From: Cinnamomum chago
Taxonomy: Eukaryota; Streptophyta; Magnoliopsida; Laurales; Lauraceae
Length of the DNA stretch: 64,000 bases
Assembly: GCA_038049695.1 (NCBI GenBank)
Contig: CP142461.1
Coordinates: 31,379,001 to 31,443,000, forward strand
Reading direction: 5' to 3'
The notes below the pieces were generated by a model that saw nothing but the letters and a program-made list of their open reading frames with translations, was not told the DNA's origin and ran no database searches. The translations under genes and the position numbers were made by a program. Numbering within the stretch: the first letter of the stretch is position 1; every line of letters starts with the position of its first letter. Positions 1 to 12,800 of this stretch are shown here, piece after piece.

Positions 1-3000
1 AATGATAAATTCATATTGTCCTCCACACCCATCGACATTTAATAATGGGTCAAGAAGTTGAGAAGAATTGCAAATTGCTAGGATATGTACTTGTGAGCAC
101 ATGATACGGTTAAAAAAAACATAAATTAAACTCATGAAACATAATATGGGGTTGATGATGTTCACAAAAATCCTTAATTCTTTGCCCATTAGTCATTTAA
201 AGCTTCAATCGTCTATTATAGTCTTACGAAATTTCTTACTTACTAATTAGATTAGATCTAATTTAATTTAAATTTCAATAAATTTTAAAAACTCAATATG
301 ATCAAGACTTAAATAGGCAAGTGTTCAAAATCTTTTGATTATTAGTGTCAAACTTGAGAGGATATGGATTCTAGACTTAATAAATGGTGAATAAACAAAG
401 AAAAAAGGAAGAAGGAGAAGCAAACACACTATGGGTTTGTCATTGCGTAGAAAGAAGAATAAAATAAGGAAGTCATTGATGAGTTGTCTTTTGGACAAAA
501 GCAAAAGACCAAATTGCCCTTAATGTGTTTGAAGTACTACTGTTTTACAAGAGGAAAAACAAAAGTTCATGAGGGGCAAGCAAGCAAGAAAGAAAATTGA
601 GTAGGGGCAAAAAACATAAGACCAAAATGCCTATGAAAAAATTTAGAATTTTCTTCTCTTATAATGAAGAAAAACAAAGATTGAGGAGGGGCAATTGCCC
701 CTGCTGGACTCTACTCGGCACCATCCCTGATTTTGGGCTTGTTTGTATGGTATTTTAATATCTAAGAATGTTTGCACTCATGTTTTGTGCATCCATGCCT
801 CAAATGGAGAAATTTTTTTGTGAACTTAAATATTCAAATTTGTTCATTAATTTATTTCACGTTACTGAATCAGAATTTTGATCCTTTTTGTCCATTGAAC
901 TAGATTTGGAATGCTAGATCTTGTCTCCAAATACAAACACTTTGTTGCTTGCCATGAACACTTTATTTGAGGGTAGCAGTCTGTGAAAAAAAATCCATAG
1001 AGCTTTTGTTGCCTATCGTTGTAAGGCTCATCATCATAGTTGTTGTCATATTTGAGGGTAGCAGTCTGTGAAAAAAAATCCATAGAGCTTTTGTTGCCTA
1101 TCGTTTTAAGGCTCATCATCACAGTTGTTGTCATATTTGTCCTCATCATTTTCATTGTTGCTGTCTAATCCCATCCATCTGCAGTTTGCTTTTGAGGGCT
1201 CATGATGATGACAAATCAACTATAGGTCTCTCAAGACCACATACCATGATGTTGTGCACGAAAAAATTATCTGAGTGGAGTTATCCATCAGTATAAAAAT
1301 TTTCTGTTTATAAATATTAATTCACTTATTGTAAGTTCTTCAAAATCAACATCCAATTTCATGGAAAGAGCTTACAGCACAAAAAAATCCTCCCCAATAG
1401 CATCATCATAAAGTCATAGTTTTCCAACTAACAAGTGTACTACGAAATCTGTTAGAGTCGGCTTGGCCCAGTCTTTAACCAGGTGGGTTGGGTTTGACCT
1501 CCTAGTTTGGGCGAGTTTTTGGCCCAAACCTGGCCAACCCGCCAGGACAACTAGGAACTTACTTGAATTGGCCTGGTTGATATTATTCGGCTGAGTCAAA
1601 CTCAAGTAAAACTCATATTATATCAAGAATTTGACCCATCAAAACCCTACTTCATGCTACTTGCTTCCAAAAAAACCGTGCGACCCTTTTCGTTCCTTTC
1701 CTTTTTGAATTAACGTGCTTTCATTGCACACTGTTATACCCTTATTTCTTGCCTTTTCTTTTTTTAACCATGCACTTTGCTTCTTGACCTAAATTGAACA
1801 TCTCAATCTCTCTCTCTCTCTTTTCCATTTAACCTAAAATCGGAAGTTCTCTTATTTTGCTTTATAATAGAGAAATCATTAAACCAATTTTTTGTAATTC
1901 CAGTCATGTTCGCTTGCAATTTCTTTCTGTCTTCTGTTTTTATTCTTCTTTTTTTGTTGTATTTGTTCTCTAACGTTGCCTATCATTTGAAAGCACTGAG
2001 AAGCCTGTATAAAGGACTTGAAATTTGCTATTCACTAATGTTTCTATCAATGGAATATGTTTTTGCAGTCATACAATTGGCATTGTTTTCTGTTATTTTT
2101 TCCCGATCATTATTTCATGTTTTTTTTTTTTTTTGGTAACTCTTACTGTTCGCAAGAAATTATGTAAACTTGGAGATGAATTGGCATATATAAAATTTAT
2201 CTTATTTTTTATCTTATTATCTGTTTATGAGATTTTTACCTGTTTTCTTTATTTTAGTTTTTATAGATGTATATATTTATAATACAAACAAAAAAAAATT
2301 AATTCATTGACACACCCACCAAGTCTTCTGGTCAACTCAACATGGTAATTGATCAATTCTGGTTGAGCCACTGGGTTTGGAAATCTTTGCACAAGGTATG
2401 TCAATCTGGCTGCTATCATGTCTTTAGTGAGACCAATTTAGCAGCATTTTCATCTCATCTGGCACATTAGTTTTATCCTCTTTATCATGATACCAGCACA
2501 GAAATTAGAAACCAAATCGGTAGGGCACTGTTCTCTTTGTTTATCATTCTTTCTCCACCTCTGGTCTATATTGGCACCAAGTGGTGATATCAATTTAGAG
2601 TGAGACGTGGGAGAAACTTCATCCATCTAAAGAATTTCCTACTTTAGTGCAACCTTGAACATACCACTGAATGGGCAACCATGAATTTTCTGTATATTCA
2701 TAATCTACCCTGATTCTTTATATTGCCGTCATCATTGATGTTGCTGTTGAAGCCTCATCCATTCATTTGTCACTTTGTGCGAATTATTAGAAACTGCTCT
2801 TAGAAACTGTGATTAGCATTGCTTTGTATTGTGCAAGAGTATGGAGGTGTACCAAGCACGAGTAAATTGGTTTTCTTTAGGTGAGAGGAAAAAGAAATAA
2901 ATACACCCAAAACCCACATCCATGTTTATTTATGTTCGATTATCCGCTTTGTCTAATTTGCATGATGGAAACTCATTTTCCAAGATTAAGCTGATGGTCC

Positions 3001-3134
3001 TTTTGTGGAACTCAACCATGATAAGGTGTTCCCTACCATGGCGTCCCTTCTTAGATATTGGCGTTTATAACTTCCTTCTTTGTTTTCCGCTAGTGTTGGG
3101 CTTTTATAACTGGTTTGGTAATTCTTCTTTGCAG
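1..3134. other. Gene-less AT-rich stretch upstream of the ERDJ3B exons
   Basis: No coding exon could be recognised here. If the DnaJ gene at 3135-3444 is intact, this stretch is part or all of an intron, because the upstream J-domain exons are missing and an acceptor (gcag) ends at 3134. It contains an 85 bp tandem duplication, poly-T and CT-rich patches and low-complexity open frames without codon bias. The frame at 1414-1605 on the minus strand reads through a run of GGCCCAAACC-like words and has no family resemblance. Confidence 0.5.
964..1139. repeat. 85 bp tandem duplication, two copies
   Basis: A unit starting atttgagggtagcagtctg recurs after 85 bp (GGGTAGCAG at 971 and 1056). The copies differ at only a few bases (for example catcatcatag versus catcatcacag). 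This explains the repeated peptide in the minus-strand open frame at 862-1155, which I do not regard as a gene. Confidence 0.85.
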
Positions 3135-3444
3135 CTACAAGCCCTTGTTGGTTTTGAAAAGTCGCTCAAACATCTGGATGGACATCTGGTGGACATCGGC
3201 TCAAAAGTTAGTGTAATGTATTATTCTCTTGCTTGTCTTATGTGGCTTTTACTTCTCCTTTAACACCTATTGTAAAATTCTTCAGGGAATTACAAAACCC
3301 AAAGAAGTGAGGAAGTTCAAAGGCGAAGGGATGCCTTTGCATTTCAGTAAGAAGAAAGGTGATTTATATGTTACATTTGAGGTTTTGTTCCCCAGTTCAC
3401 TGACAGAAGATCAGAAGACCAAGATCAAGGCTGTTCTCTCATAG
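3135..3444 (+). CDS. ERDJ3B: DnaJ homologue ERDJ3B-like, last two coding exons (5' part not in window)
   Basis: These are the C-terminal exons of an ER-lumenal Hsp40 that partners BiP in folding secreted proteins and plant immune receptors (known for the family). The first exon, 3135-3206, codes for LQALVGFEKSLKHLDGHLVD plus a few residues; the second, 3286-3444, starts GITKPKEVRKFKGEGMPLHF and ends with a TAG stop. Both are phase 0, bounded by gcag, GTTAGT and ttcag. They match the end of the DnaJ C-terminal substrate-binding domain, including the conserved KGEGMP and LYVTFEVLFP blocks. The J domain, the cysteine-rich insert and the signal peptide are absent from the window. Either a long intron separates them, which is normal for this locus, or this is a relic 3' fragment. 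The coding frame is undamaged, which favours a real gene. Confidence 0.85.
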
Positions 3445-4360
3445 AGCCCCATGATTTCTCTGTGGATTTGAAATGGTTCCCATTGTAACATGATTTAAAT
3501 GGATTGGAAGGTGAAGCCCTGAGGATATTTAACAAGCTGCTTTGTTGGGAGGGATGTGTTTTCCTTCACCCTTTTGCTCTCCACTGGGCAGATTTTTCTT
3601 ATATATATTTTTTCTAACTATAACACATTTACGAGGCTTTAAAGCGAAGATATATGGAAAGTGCTATATGGTAGTGCAGGTCCACTTGAATTACTCTCCA
3701 TTCGGATATGAAAATGCTTACACTGATTTTACTCTACTGATTAATTAAACGTCACTTTATTTATTTATTACTTCTGTAGATAGAAATGGTGATTATATAG
3801 ACCATTAGGGCAGAAGGAAACTGGTACAGCTGTCACATAACCTAATCTCAAATGCAATATCTGAACCTCTCTCCGTAAGGAAAATTGTCTTTACCATACT
3901 TGCCAGTCATGAGGAAGGCATTTTGGTAGTGCAGTTTAAAACATGGAGTCCTGAAGAATAGCATTCTTGTTTGTTAAGTGGTCCATTTGTGGGCCAATTT
4001 GATCACCTTGTGCATTTATTACCTGGGTTGCATATGTTTGCTGTTTTTTGGTCTTTGCTACAAATATTTACTGTTTATGGGAATGGAGTTCATGCTGACT
4101 TTAGGAATGTCTTTTGGGCTGTTTCAACGCCTATTTGACACAGGTGGTTCATCTATAAACAAGTGGGGAACTGTTCTCCCTGGTTGGCTTCTATCCAATC
4201 TCCCTATCTGAGTTGAGGTCAGAAGCATTAAGGCTCTGATACGGTTTTGGGTCTTTAATTTAAATCTAGATATTGTAGAGCTTTTATGTGAATTTGTGTC
4301 AGTTCCAAGTGCAAGACCCCCTATCAATAATTTGGGTTTTGTCATGACCCTTTCCATAGA

Positions 4361-4436
4361 CATTGTTCCGTCGTTTACTAAAAGCTTGGGCTTTTCATAT
4401 ACATTGTTCCGTCGTTTACTAAAAGCTTGGGCTTTT
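4361..4436. repeat. 35 bp direct repeat, two copies
   Basis: The 35 bp word beginning cattgttccgtcgtttacta and ending gggctttt occurs at 4361-4395 and again at 4402-4436. A diverged relative (cattgttcaatcgttcact, then gagcttttgg) is at about 26787-26825, so this belongs to a dispersed repeat, probably the body of a SINE-like element. Confidence 0.8.
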
Positions 4437-4526
4437 GGCATTAGTGATTGTCGTAGACCCGCCCATTATAGCATGGACCACATGCACATATGAGGACTTG
4501 TCATGTGGCCCAGTTTTTTAGCTTGA

Positions 4527-4610
4527 TGTGGCCCAGTGGTTAGGAGACATGAAGGAAAGGTACCCTTCCCGGGATTGATCCCTGGAGGGAGCTGTGGGAG
4601 CGGGCCTGCT
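4527..4610 (+). mobile_element. Possible tRNA-derived SINE head
   Basis: TGGCCCAGTGG resembles a pol III A box, and GGGATTGATCCC about 40 bases later resembles a B box. No clear tail or target duplication was found, so this is tentative. Confidence 0.3.
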
Positions 4611-4939
4611 AACCAACCACAACAACCACCCTATGATTCCCCATCCAGCAACAAAGTTGATATTAATGCGTTTTCCGTGCAAATACTAAGGATGCTGTCT
4701 CCTCTCTTGTAAAGCCTCCCTGTCGTGCTCCTTCTTGATGTTTGCGGATGAGCAAACTTTATTCATGTGACTTGTGTTCTGATAGAACTGGGAAATGCAT
4801 ATTATGCACATGCTGCAATTTTTTTTTTCTAGCAGCTCATCTCATACTCATTGATGCCAAAAACTATTAATGCCCTCGTCAATCTTCCTCTCTAGTGGAC
4901 ATGGATCAGTTATCACCTCAATTTGATCATAGCAGCCGC

Positions 4940-5250
4940 CTCCTGTTTGGTAATTTTACATGTAAACTAAAATGTAGTAAAGCATAAAATTAAGAGTGAA
5001 TAAAATATAATGAGGTTATGATGGTATTTTATTTTTAGTTGTTTGGTATAAAATCTTTTTTACTTTTTTTTTTATAGAAAAGTGAAAGCTTTTTTCTCTT
5101 TTAATGGAGAAAGGAGATTGTTTTTTGACTTTTTTTTTTTTATAAAAAAGATGAGGGAAATTTTGAATTAAAGTGCTATTGATGTGACTCCTTGTATAAA
5201 AAATGGAGGCTTTACTTGACTTTTATTAATTAGTAAAGTGCCAAACGGGA
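4940..5250. mobile_element. MITE, family M1 copy 1
   Basis: An AT-rich element with left end CCTGTTTGGTAATTTTAC and right end TTAGTAAAGTGCCAAACGGG, roughly inverted repeats. The interior (gaataaaatataa, gaggttatgatggtattttat) matches two more copies at 31802-32087 and 32725-32995. It has no coding capacity. Terminal GG and TAA-type target sites in the other copies suggest a PIF/Harbinger-like family; class assignment is inference. Confidence 0.65.
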
Positions 5251-5485
5251 TGGTGTTTTTTTTTTTTAGTTTTTAACTACTATGTTTTATCCCTTGATTT
5301 TGCAATTACAAACAGTTTAGATTCTGAGACATTTAATATATGTTTATCCTTGTCATCTAAGCATTCATCAATAACTTGTTATAGGGTAGCGAGGTAATCA
5401 TGTATTATCCATGTTTCAATGTCACTACATTGGACATTGATATCATATATAATTCCGAGGTTGTGAAATTAATATTCCACAGGGA

Positions 5486-7470
5486 TTTTTTTTTTTGGTG
5501 AAAGGAAGATTTCGTTCCACATAAACAGCCCACCAAACAACACTACTCTTGTCCCGAACAGCACAAGTCCTAGGAAAATATGTCATTTTAGCAAAATTAT
5601 GGGCAATCCCATTGTGAGACCTACGAATATGGGAAAAGCAATGAATTCAAGGGGCTAGCCCTTCAATGTCTTGCAAAATGGTTAATCGCTTGGATTACTT
5701 CCATTGCGTCTGACAAAAAGACAGTTTTAGAGAATCCTCTCGCTTCCTTCATCGCAAAAAGGAGGGCTCTCGTTTCTTCATCTTAGAGGAATAGACTTTT
5801 GACCCATTTGAAAACCTTGCAGCCAAAAGCAAGCCATTAAACCATATACTGAATAACCAAAGCTAGCCTTCCCATCAAGGGATCTAAAGGCGGCGTCGAG
5901 CAAATGAGGGCTAGGTCCTCTTTCATCCTCAATCTAAATTCATCATCCCCTTTCTACTTAAATGGTTTGGGATGTCAAATGAAGTTCATAATTCCTCAAC
6001 ATCTCTTTTTGCCATATACAAAGTACTAAGAGCAGCTCCAACAGAGGCTTTATTTATCCAACTCAGCTCCCAATGAGAGTAATTGGCATATGGCTTTACC
6101 TCCAAGAAAATGGTCAAATCCCACATGGCATTTGAAGATTGTATTGGTATGTCAAATTTGATATACCATAAAGTGAGATGCCTTTTCTTTCTTTTACATA
6201 AAATAATGGTGATGAGGGTAAATGCATTTGAAGTTGGTACAAGTATATGCTAAATTTGAAATGAGAAAATTCTGAAATAATAATTTGATATCTCTCTTGG
6301 AGTTGTCCAAGTGAGATGTCAAATTTAGATATGCCTTTTTTTGCCACATAAGCCTTTATTTTGAAAAAGACATATCCAAATTTGAAGTGTCTCTTGGAGA
6401 TGCTCTAAGGGGACAGATTTATTTGCCCCTATAAATTAAATAATTACTACTCCTTCCACATAGCCCACCAAAGAGCTAGAATCCATGCTTTAGAATGAGA
6501 ATTAGAAAGAGGACTATCTGAAGCATTTGTCTCACATACGGGTCCTCCACCACTCATGGGTTTGAACAAAGGAAAACATATGAGGGAAGAGACCAAGAGC
6601 AGAGCTGAACCATGTGGTGCTTGGTTATAATGAAATAAAGCATGCTCAATAGATTCTACATTGGATTCAGAAATTAGACATAAATTACTTTGACTAAGAT
6701 TTTTATCATAAAACAATCTATGAACCAGGATGGCTTTGTTGAGACACTTCCACCCAAAGAAGAGCACCCCTTTGGGGCAGAGGGATTTTCCATAATCTTT
6801 TTCATTTGATGAATAGAATACTACTGTCACTGCTATTTTCACATAATGATTTATAAGCAGATTTTGTAGTGAGCGTACCATGTTTAGTTAGAGGCCAAAC
6901 CCTAGAATAATCTCTTCTTTGTCATGAAACATGGATTTTCATTATCAGCACTTCTACATGGCCCGAACTGGGACCGGCTTTTGGACCAATCCCCAGGGAG
7001 GACCCTGGGAGGTTCAGGCTACTTCGACTTTTTCTTTCATTATATCATTGACATCAGTATTATTATTGAAAATGTTTCTCAAAAGGGGTTCATCCCATCC
7101 TCTTTCACTATTCATAATATCTTTTTCAACCAAATTGGGGTTGGAGACATGGAAAAAGGTTTCCTTAAGTCTCCCTCAAAGGAGATCCAGTTACAATGCC
7201 ACACCAAAATCTTTTCCCCATTGCCAAGGATCCAACCTACATTATCATTAATAAAATCAGTTGATTTTGTAAATCCTCTCCAAAACCATGAGTTGCCCCT
7301 TTTAAATTTTGCTTCCCATGAGAGCTTATTTGGGCAATACTTGGCTTTGAGGACGCTAGAGCTCAAGAGATCTTGGTTGGTTAAGCATCGCCAGCTTGTT
7401 TTAGCTAAAAGAGCTAAGTCGTTTTTTTCTAGGCCCCGCATCCCCAAACCCCCTTCCTCAATGGATTCAT
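5486..7470 (-). mobile_element. 5'-truncated L1-type LINE, decayed, with a nested MITE
   Basis: On the minus strand the translation runs from the end of the reverse transcriptase region (GGLGMRGLEK, LLAKTSWRCL, VLKAKYCPN, WILGNGEKILVWHCNW, about 7470-7112) through a zf-RVT-like segment (about 6881-6447) to an RNase H-like remnant (about 5900-5600). An A tail on that strand is seen as the T run at 5486-5496. Stops and frame changes break it throughout. A MITE at 6030-6405 lies between the zf-RVT and RNase H parts. The 5' end, with endonuclease and most of the RT, is missing. Confidence 0.75.
6030..6405. mobile_element. MITE with GAGCATCTCCAA-type inverted repeats, nested in a LINE
   Basis: The left end GAGCAGCTCCAACAGAG is the inverse of the right end CTCTTGGAGATGCTC. 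A TAA triplet flanks both sides (6027-6029 and 6406-6408), consistent with a 3 bp target duplication. This terminal motif is widespread in plant MITEs. The element splits the LINE at 5486-7470 and is therefore younger than it. Confidence 0.75.
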
Positions 7471-7474
7471 GATC

Positions 7475-8093
7475 AGTCTAAAAAATTTGTATCTTTAATT
7501 CATCATTTTATGTAAATTTGTGAACTTAATTAGTGTAATTTGCATGGAATTTCATAGAATTTCATACATTTGGGCATGCAAGTTGGAATCTGAGCCAAAA
7601 CCAATCAAAACCATCATATTTGCAAGAATTTTATGAAATCATTGGTTTACATCATCCTACTATCACACTAATTACCTTTTTATTTTATTTTATTTTAAAC
7701 ATGCATCACATTTGTTTGCATCATTGTGTAGTTCATGGAAATTTGGTTAGATTGGTACATTAATATGCATATTTGGGTCCCATGCATGGCACTTGTGAAT
7801 TTCTTATAATTAAATATAGCTGAATTATTCTTTTTATTTTGTAAAAAACATTCATAAATCAGGCCTTCTTGGAGAGAAATTAAAGGAGAGAAAATAAAGA
7901 AACAAAAGAGAAAAAATAAAATAATAGTGGGACCGGTGAGATGGAAATTCTTTGAATTCTAGTATGCTGGAGAATTAAAAAATAATTGAGATGGGAATTC
8001 TCTGAATTCCAATCACTTGGCTGTTCGCTGACCACAAATCCTATCCATATATGCCGCTTTTTCCACTTGTGAGGGTTTTCTTGTAGGGATGCA
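7475..8093. other. AT-rich spacer upstream of FTSHI5
   Basis: No gene, repeat end or RNA could be recognised. It includes a purine-rich block at 7871-7925 and two similar pieces of the form gagatgg(a)aattct(t/c)tgaattc at about 7940 and 7990. Confidence 0.4.
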
Positions 8094-8538
8094 CATAGGC
8101 GGTTCAGATCGGTTTAAAGGGGAAATCATTAACCAAACCGACTATTTTTCTAAACTAAACCGAACCGCCTGTGTTCTCTAACCAAACCGAATCGGCTCGA
8201 TTTGGTTTAGTGTTTTGTTGTTTTATTTTGTTTTCACAAAAAAAAAATGACAGTTTAATTAGTGAGAGACATTGGACTTCAAGCAATAGAGTGAGGGTTC
8301 AAATTATTTTCAAGTATAATTTCATATTCTTTTATAAAAATATATATATATTTAAATAATTGATTCTGTTCAATTCTACTTGAACAGTTTAAGTGCGCAT
8401 TCAAATCGAAATTCTAACTGAACCAAATAGATTTGTAAGAAATCTGAAATGTGACCGACCCGATCTACTATAAAACCGGCCATTCAGATGGGTCCAGATC
8501 GATTTAGCAGTTTTTTTTTTTTCCTTTCTGCACCCCTA
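8094..8538. mobile_element. hAT-type MITE in the FTSHI5 promoter region
   Basis: The element begins TAGGGATGCA and ends TGCACCCCTA, short inverted repeats typical of non-autonomous hAT elements. It is flanked by near-identical 8-mers, TTTTCTTG (8086-8093) and CTTTCTTG (8539-8546), 7 of 8 matching, as expected for an 8 bp hAT target duplication. The interior has several copies of AACCGAACC / CGGTTTGG-like words on both strands. It ends about 410 bases before the FTSHI5 start codon. Confidence 0.8.
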
Positions 8539-8879
8539 CTTTCTTGTGTCCTTAGCTGCTGGGCTGAGTATTAATCGAAAAAAAGAAAAACAGAAAAAAA
8601 AAAAGAAAAAAAAAACCAGAAAAACCTAAAACCCAAAATCTGAAAACTATCCCAATTCCTAAACCCGGTTTCCAGCTGAGGTGCCCGTCGCATCTCCGGA
8701 GACAAGGAGGCGGGATAGGACTTGGGAGCAGAACTCAGTCAGCTCCTCTCCTCCCTGGAGTAAAAAACCTAAGATAAAAAACGACGTAATTCCATTTCCC
8801 TCCTTACGTTTCATAGCTCAGCGCGGCAAGAAATGCGGAAAATCATTTCCCTCAACTTCTCTCCTTTCCCCATAACCCA

Positions 8880-8951
8880 AACTCCCACTCCCTAATCTCT
8901 ATTCTCTCCCTCTTCTTCTTCTTCTTCTTCATATTCTTCTTCTTCTTAGAC
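8880..8951 (+). promoter_or_regulatory. FTSHI5 5' leader with TTC microsatellite
   Basis: A pyrimidine-rich leader with two TTC runs (about 8910-8930 and 8935-8947) leads directly into the ATG at 8952. Pyrimidine-rich 5' UTRs are common in plant housekeeping genes. I see no convincing TATA box, and the transcription start is not defined. Confidence 0.5.
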
Positions 8952-9856
8952 ATGGATTCTCACGTATTCACTCCCACTCTCTCAATCCCCACTTTCCACT
9001 CCTTCCCTCTCTTTCCCAAACAATCTCATTTCCCCCCTCGAAGAAAACCCCATCACTACCATTTCACCATCAAATCCTCACACAAACCCCTAAACCATCC
9101 CCATCCCCTTCCACTCCCTCCCTCCTCCTCTCTAGGGTTTCCCCTCTCCCCAATCCCCAAACCCCACCAATTCCTCAATTCAGCCCGCAAATCCCTCGCT
9201 CTCGCCCTCTTCTGCCTCGCAGTCGGATTCCTCCCCTCCCATTTCCAACCTTCCGCCGCCGCCGCGGCAATGCCCTTCTCCATCACTTCAGTCCTCAGAG
9301 ACTACACCAAGAAGAAGAAAGCAGCAGCGCCGAGTCCGACCGACCACGAGTTCTCTGGCTACACTCAGAGACTTCTCCAGGCGGTCTCCTTCCTCCTCCA
9401 GCGGATCGAAGACGTCAAGTCGTCCAAGGCCGATATGAATGCGGTCCAAGACGCGTTGAAGGAGGTCGTGTCGAGACGGAAGGAGCTCCAGCAGGAGATG
9501 TTGTCTGTGTTGAATGCGGAGCTCGGGGGATTGCGGGGGGAGAGGGCGGGGTTGATGAAGAGAGCCGCGGAGGTGATTGATATGGCGTTGGGTGCGAAGA
9601 AGGAGAGGGATAGGTTGTTGAGGAGCCCAGAGGGAGGCGATAAGGAGAAGGTGGAGAGGTTGGAGAAGAGTATGGGTGCTGCTGAGGAGGAGTATAATGG
9701 GATTTGGGTGAAGGTGGGCGAGATCGAAGATAGGATAATGAGAAGGGAAGGGATAACTTATAATGTTGGCATTCGCGAGCTTTCGTTTATTCAGAGGGAG
9801 AGTGAGCTTTTGGTGGAGAGGTTTAAGCAGGGGTTGAGGCAGCAGAGCATTGAAAG
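8952..9856 (+). CDS. FTSHI5: FTSHI5 exon 1
   Basis: Residues 1-301 plus two bases of codon 302; donor AAAG|GTAAGT. It encodes the transit peptide, the hydrophobic segment [11 protein letters not shown], an alanine run (102-106) and the start of the charged helical region ([19 protein letters not shown] and onwards). The exon is much richer in C and G than its surroundings. Confidence 0.95.
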
Positions 9857-12800
9857 GTAAGTAGGACTAGTTTGGTGATGGTTATTGCATTCATTTGTTC
9901 ATTTGTCTGTTTTTTGAATCAAATGGTAGTTGTTGGCCATGCTAATAAATGATTGCTGGAAAGTATTTGTGATCAAATGATTGGAACACCTTGTTTTGAG
10001 GTATGTTTGTCCATGGTATTTATGCATTTGAATAAAAAGAAGAAGGAAAAATGGAACCAATCTGGGAAAGGGGAAGTGAGAATTGCAGCCATTTGAAGTG
10101 TACTATGTGGGTTTTGTAGTTAACTGTTGTTTGGATGTAGATGTGGTTGCAACTGGTTGTGATATTTTGGCAGATTGAATGGTGAGCCGTTCTGCTGTAC
10201 AGGTTGCATGGAAATCAATCATATTATTAGGTGGAGCTATTTTTTTTTTCATGCTTCTTTGGGCGGAATTCCTGTCCATGGTGGATTGGTGCTAATGATA
10301 ATCTGGGGTGGAAAATGTAGGGTAAAGGTATTTGTTAGTTGTTTTCTATATGGGCATAATGGCCATCCATTTTTTTTTTTTTTTTTTGCAATGTGCAATG
10401 CATTGAATGCTTCCCTGGGTAGAACATTTTGAATATTGTTCATATTCATTGGAATGGTTTCAGATTAAGTTTTTTTAATAACTCATAAAGCTGTACAGCT
10501 TCAATGGCAGCTAGCTATTCAAACCTTTCTGCAATTTTGTGGCACATTGAATGCATCCAAGGTTGAATGCCTGATAGTGCATATTTGTAGGGATGGTTTT
10601 AGACAAACACTTTTTTATCTGGGAAAAAATAATAAAAAGATTTATTTGTACAGTTTCGATAGCAGCTGGCTATCTTCTTTGTTGTTGGTGTGCACTGGAA
10701 TATCTTTGAATCAAGTTATGGACTTTCTTCTGTTATAGTACAAATGCTAGTAATTATGGCAATGCAAATGCTGTTGCTTGTGCTAGTAATTATTAATTTG
10801 TGTTTGCAGTGTGCCAAAGAGTTTGAGTGGCAAGCTTTCAAAATCGGATATCCAGAAGGAATTGGAAATAGCCCAAAAGGAATATTGGGAACAAATGATT
10901 CTGCCAAGAGCTGTGGAAGTTGAAGATTCTGAACATTTTATGGATCCGACTACTAAAGAATTTGTTCTGCGCATAAAGCAGCGCTTTAAAGAATCAAGGG
11001 AACTACAAATGAATCTGGAGTCTCGTATGAGGAGGAAGATGAAGAAGTATGGGGATGAAAAACGTTTTCTTGAGAGCACACCACCTGATGAGGTTGTGAA
11101 GGGCTTTCCAGAAGTTGAGTTAAAGTGGATGTTTGGAGATAAGGAGGTAGTGGTTCCCAAAGCTGCCAAGGTTCACTTGTTACATGGATGGAAGAAGTGG
11201 CGTGAAGAGGCCAAGGCAAATCTGAAAAGGGAGTTGTTAGAGAATGTTGAATATGGGAAACAGTACGTGGCTCAAAGACAGGTGCATTTGTTCTCCTAAA
11301 TTTCACCCAACATTGGTTTTTTCTTTTTTCTAAAGAAGGCTTGATAATGATACATGTTTTAACTTGCATCTTTTTGCTGTCGTGAGAAACATTTTTTTTT
11401 TATCAGTTGCACATATGAAGCATTAAGAAAAAAGAAAAATTGTGGGTGGGTAAAGAGTAACGATCTAGCAATAAGTAACATTTCTCGAAAACTGAACAAC
11501 TTGTTGCGAGTCAAAGAATAGGAGTCATTTATAATTTGTAGTGAGCCAGGGCTTTTATGTAAATACTAAAAACTTGAGGGACTTTTTTGTAATCTTCAGA
11601 AACAGTGAAATAATAAAAAAAAACATGGGTCCTTTACCCTGGGTTGTTTAACTCTTCTGTGGTTTTCTCATCCTCTCACCATTTCTCTCTCTTTTCTGCA
11701 TTCTTTCACATTGGGATTTTCTAAACCTCTTGAGATAAGAACCTAGATCTGAAGCAATATAGGATTCAAACTTGGTATCAGAGCTTACTTGGCAGTAGAC
11801 GGGGGTTATACAAAGAGATCTGAAGGCTCGGATTTGACAAAGAAGACAGGTTTGGAGCCTCCATTCTGAAGAAGACAAAGTCTAAAGTGTTATAGAGTGG
11901 AGTCGTTGATGAGAATAAAGTGTTGTTGTGGCATCGCTGTTTTGGCTTTGCACCAGTGCAATGTCTTAAGGATATTTTATTTTCTGAGCGTTCAAAATAA
12001 AAAAAATAGTGTTTTGAGATGCTATGCATATCAGTTTGCTAAGAATGAAAGATTAGAATAACAAAGGGAATCAAGTAGATTAGAACATCTACTCACCTTG
12101 TGTGGGCAATGATTGCTTTAGCAATATCCAAAACTTTAATGGCTGGTCCCTTCTTCTCCTCCAAGTTCGCCTAGGGTTTGGGACCTCTTGATGAGATATG
12201 GTTAGAGAAGGGAAGGGAAGGATTGAGAGAGGGAGTCGAGTGATGTATTCAAGTTACTATGGTGGCGTGTCTTTATAGCTTGAGATTGACCATGCTTCCT
12301 ATTCAAACTCTAAGAAGAAGAATCACTTTACTAATATCGTGGATCAGTCCTAAAGAAGACAAGCCCCTCTCTTGGGTATGGGTATTGAGCACTTACTAAT
12401 AACAAAGAATTGGGTCCTGTCTTCCTTTGTTTGGGAACTCTTACACTTAACTCAGGGGTCCCTGTTTAGTTGCACTTATTTGCTTAAGGCCAGGGTCCCA
12501 TCTCTAGTGGTTTAATAAGTCTACTAAAATTAACAAGGTCCCACCAACATTAAGCTACCTAATGTTTAATCCTATTAACTTAAGGGCATGTTTGTTTCGA
12601 AGAATTGTGAGAATTCTTGTATGGGAGAATTCTGAGAATTCCAAATGCTGCCTCCCACCCCAAGGTAGAATGCCAAATGCTCAACCTCCCTCGAGCATTT
12701 GGAATGCTAGAATTCTGGGAATCCATAAGGCTAAAAGTGCCTTTTCATGTGGATTCATAAGGCTAAAAGTGCCTTTTCATGTTTGGAATTTTGAATTCTT

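Larger units (their letters stand above)
3445..4940. other. ERDJ3B 3' UTR and spacer
   Basis: The first 300 or so bases after the stop codon are probably 3' UTR; I could not place the cleavage site. The remainder is spacer with repeat-like pieces (see 4361-4436 and 4527-4610). The overlapping opposite open frames at 4124-4441 and 4296-4493 run through the repeated segment and are not genes. Confidence 0.4.

Noticed and set aside
862..1155. 97-residue minus-strand frame with internal peptide repeat
   Set aside because: The repeat is an 85 bp DNA duplication; no family features or codon bias.
9056..9286. Antisense open frame under FTSHI5 exon 1
   Set aside because: It is the shadow of a GC-rich coding exon; the sense frame has clear homology.
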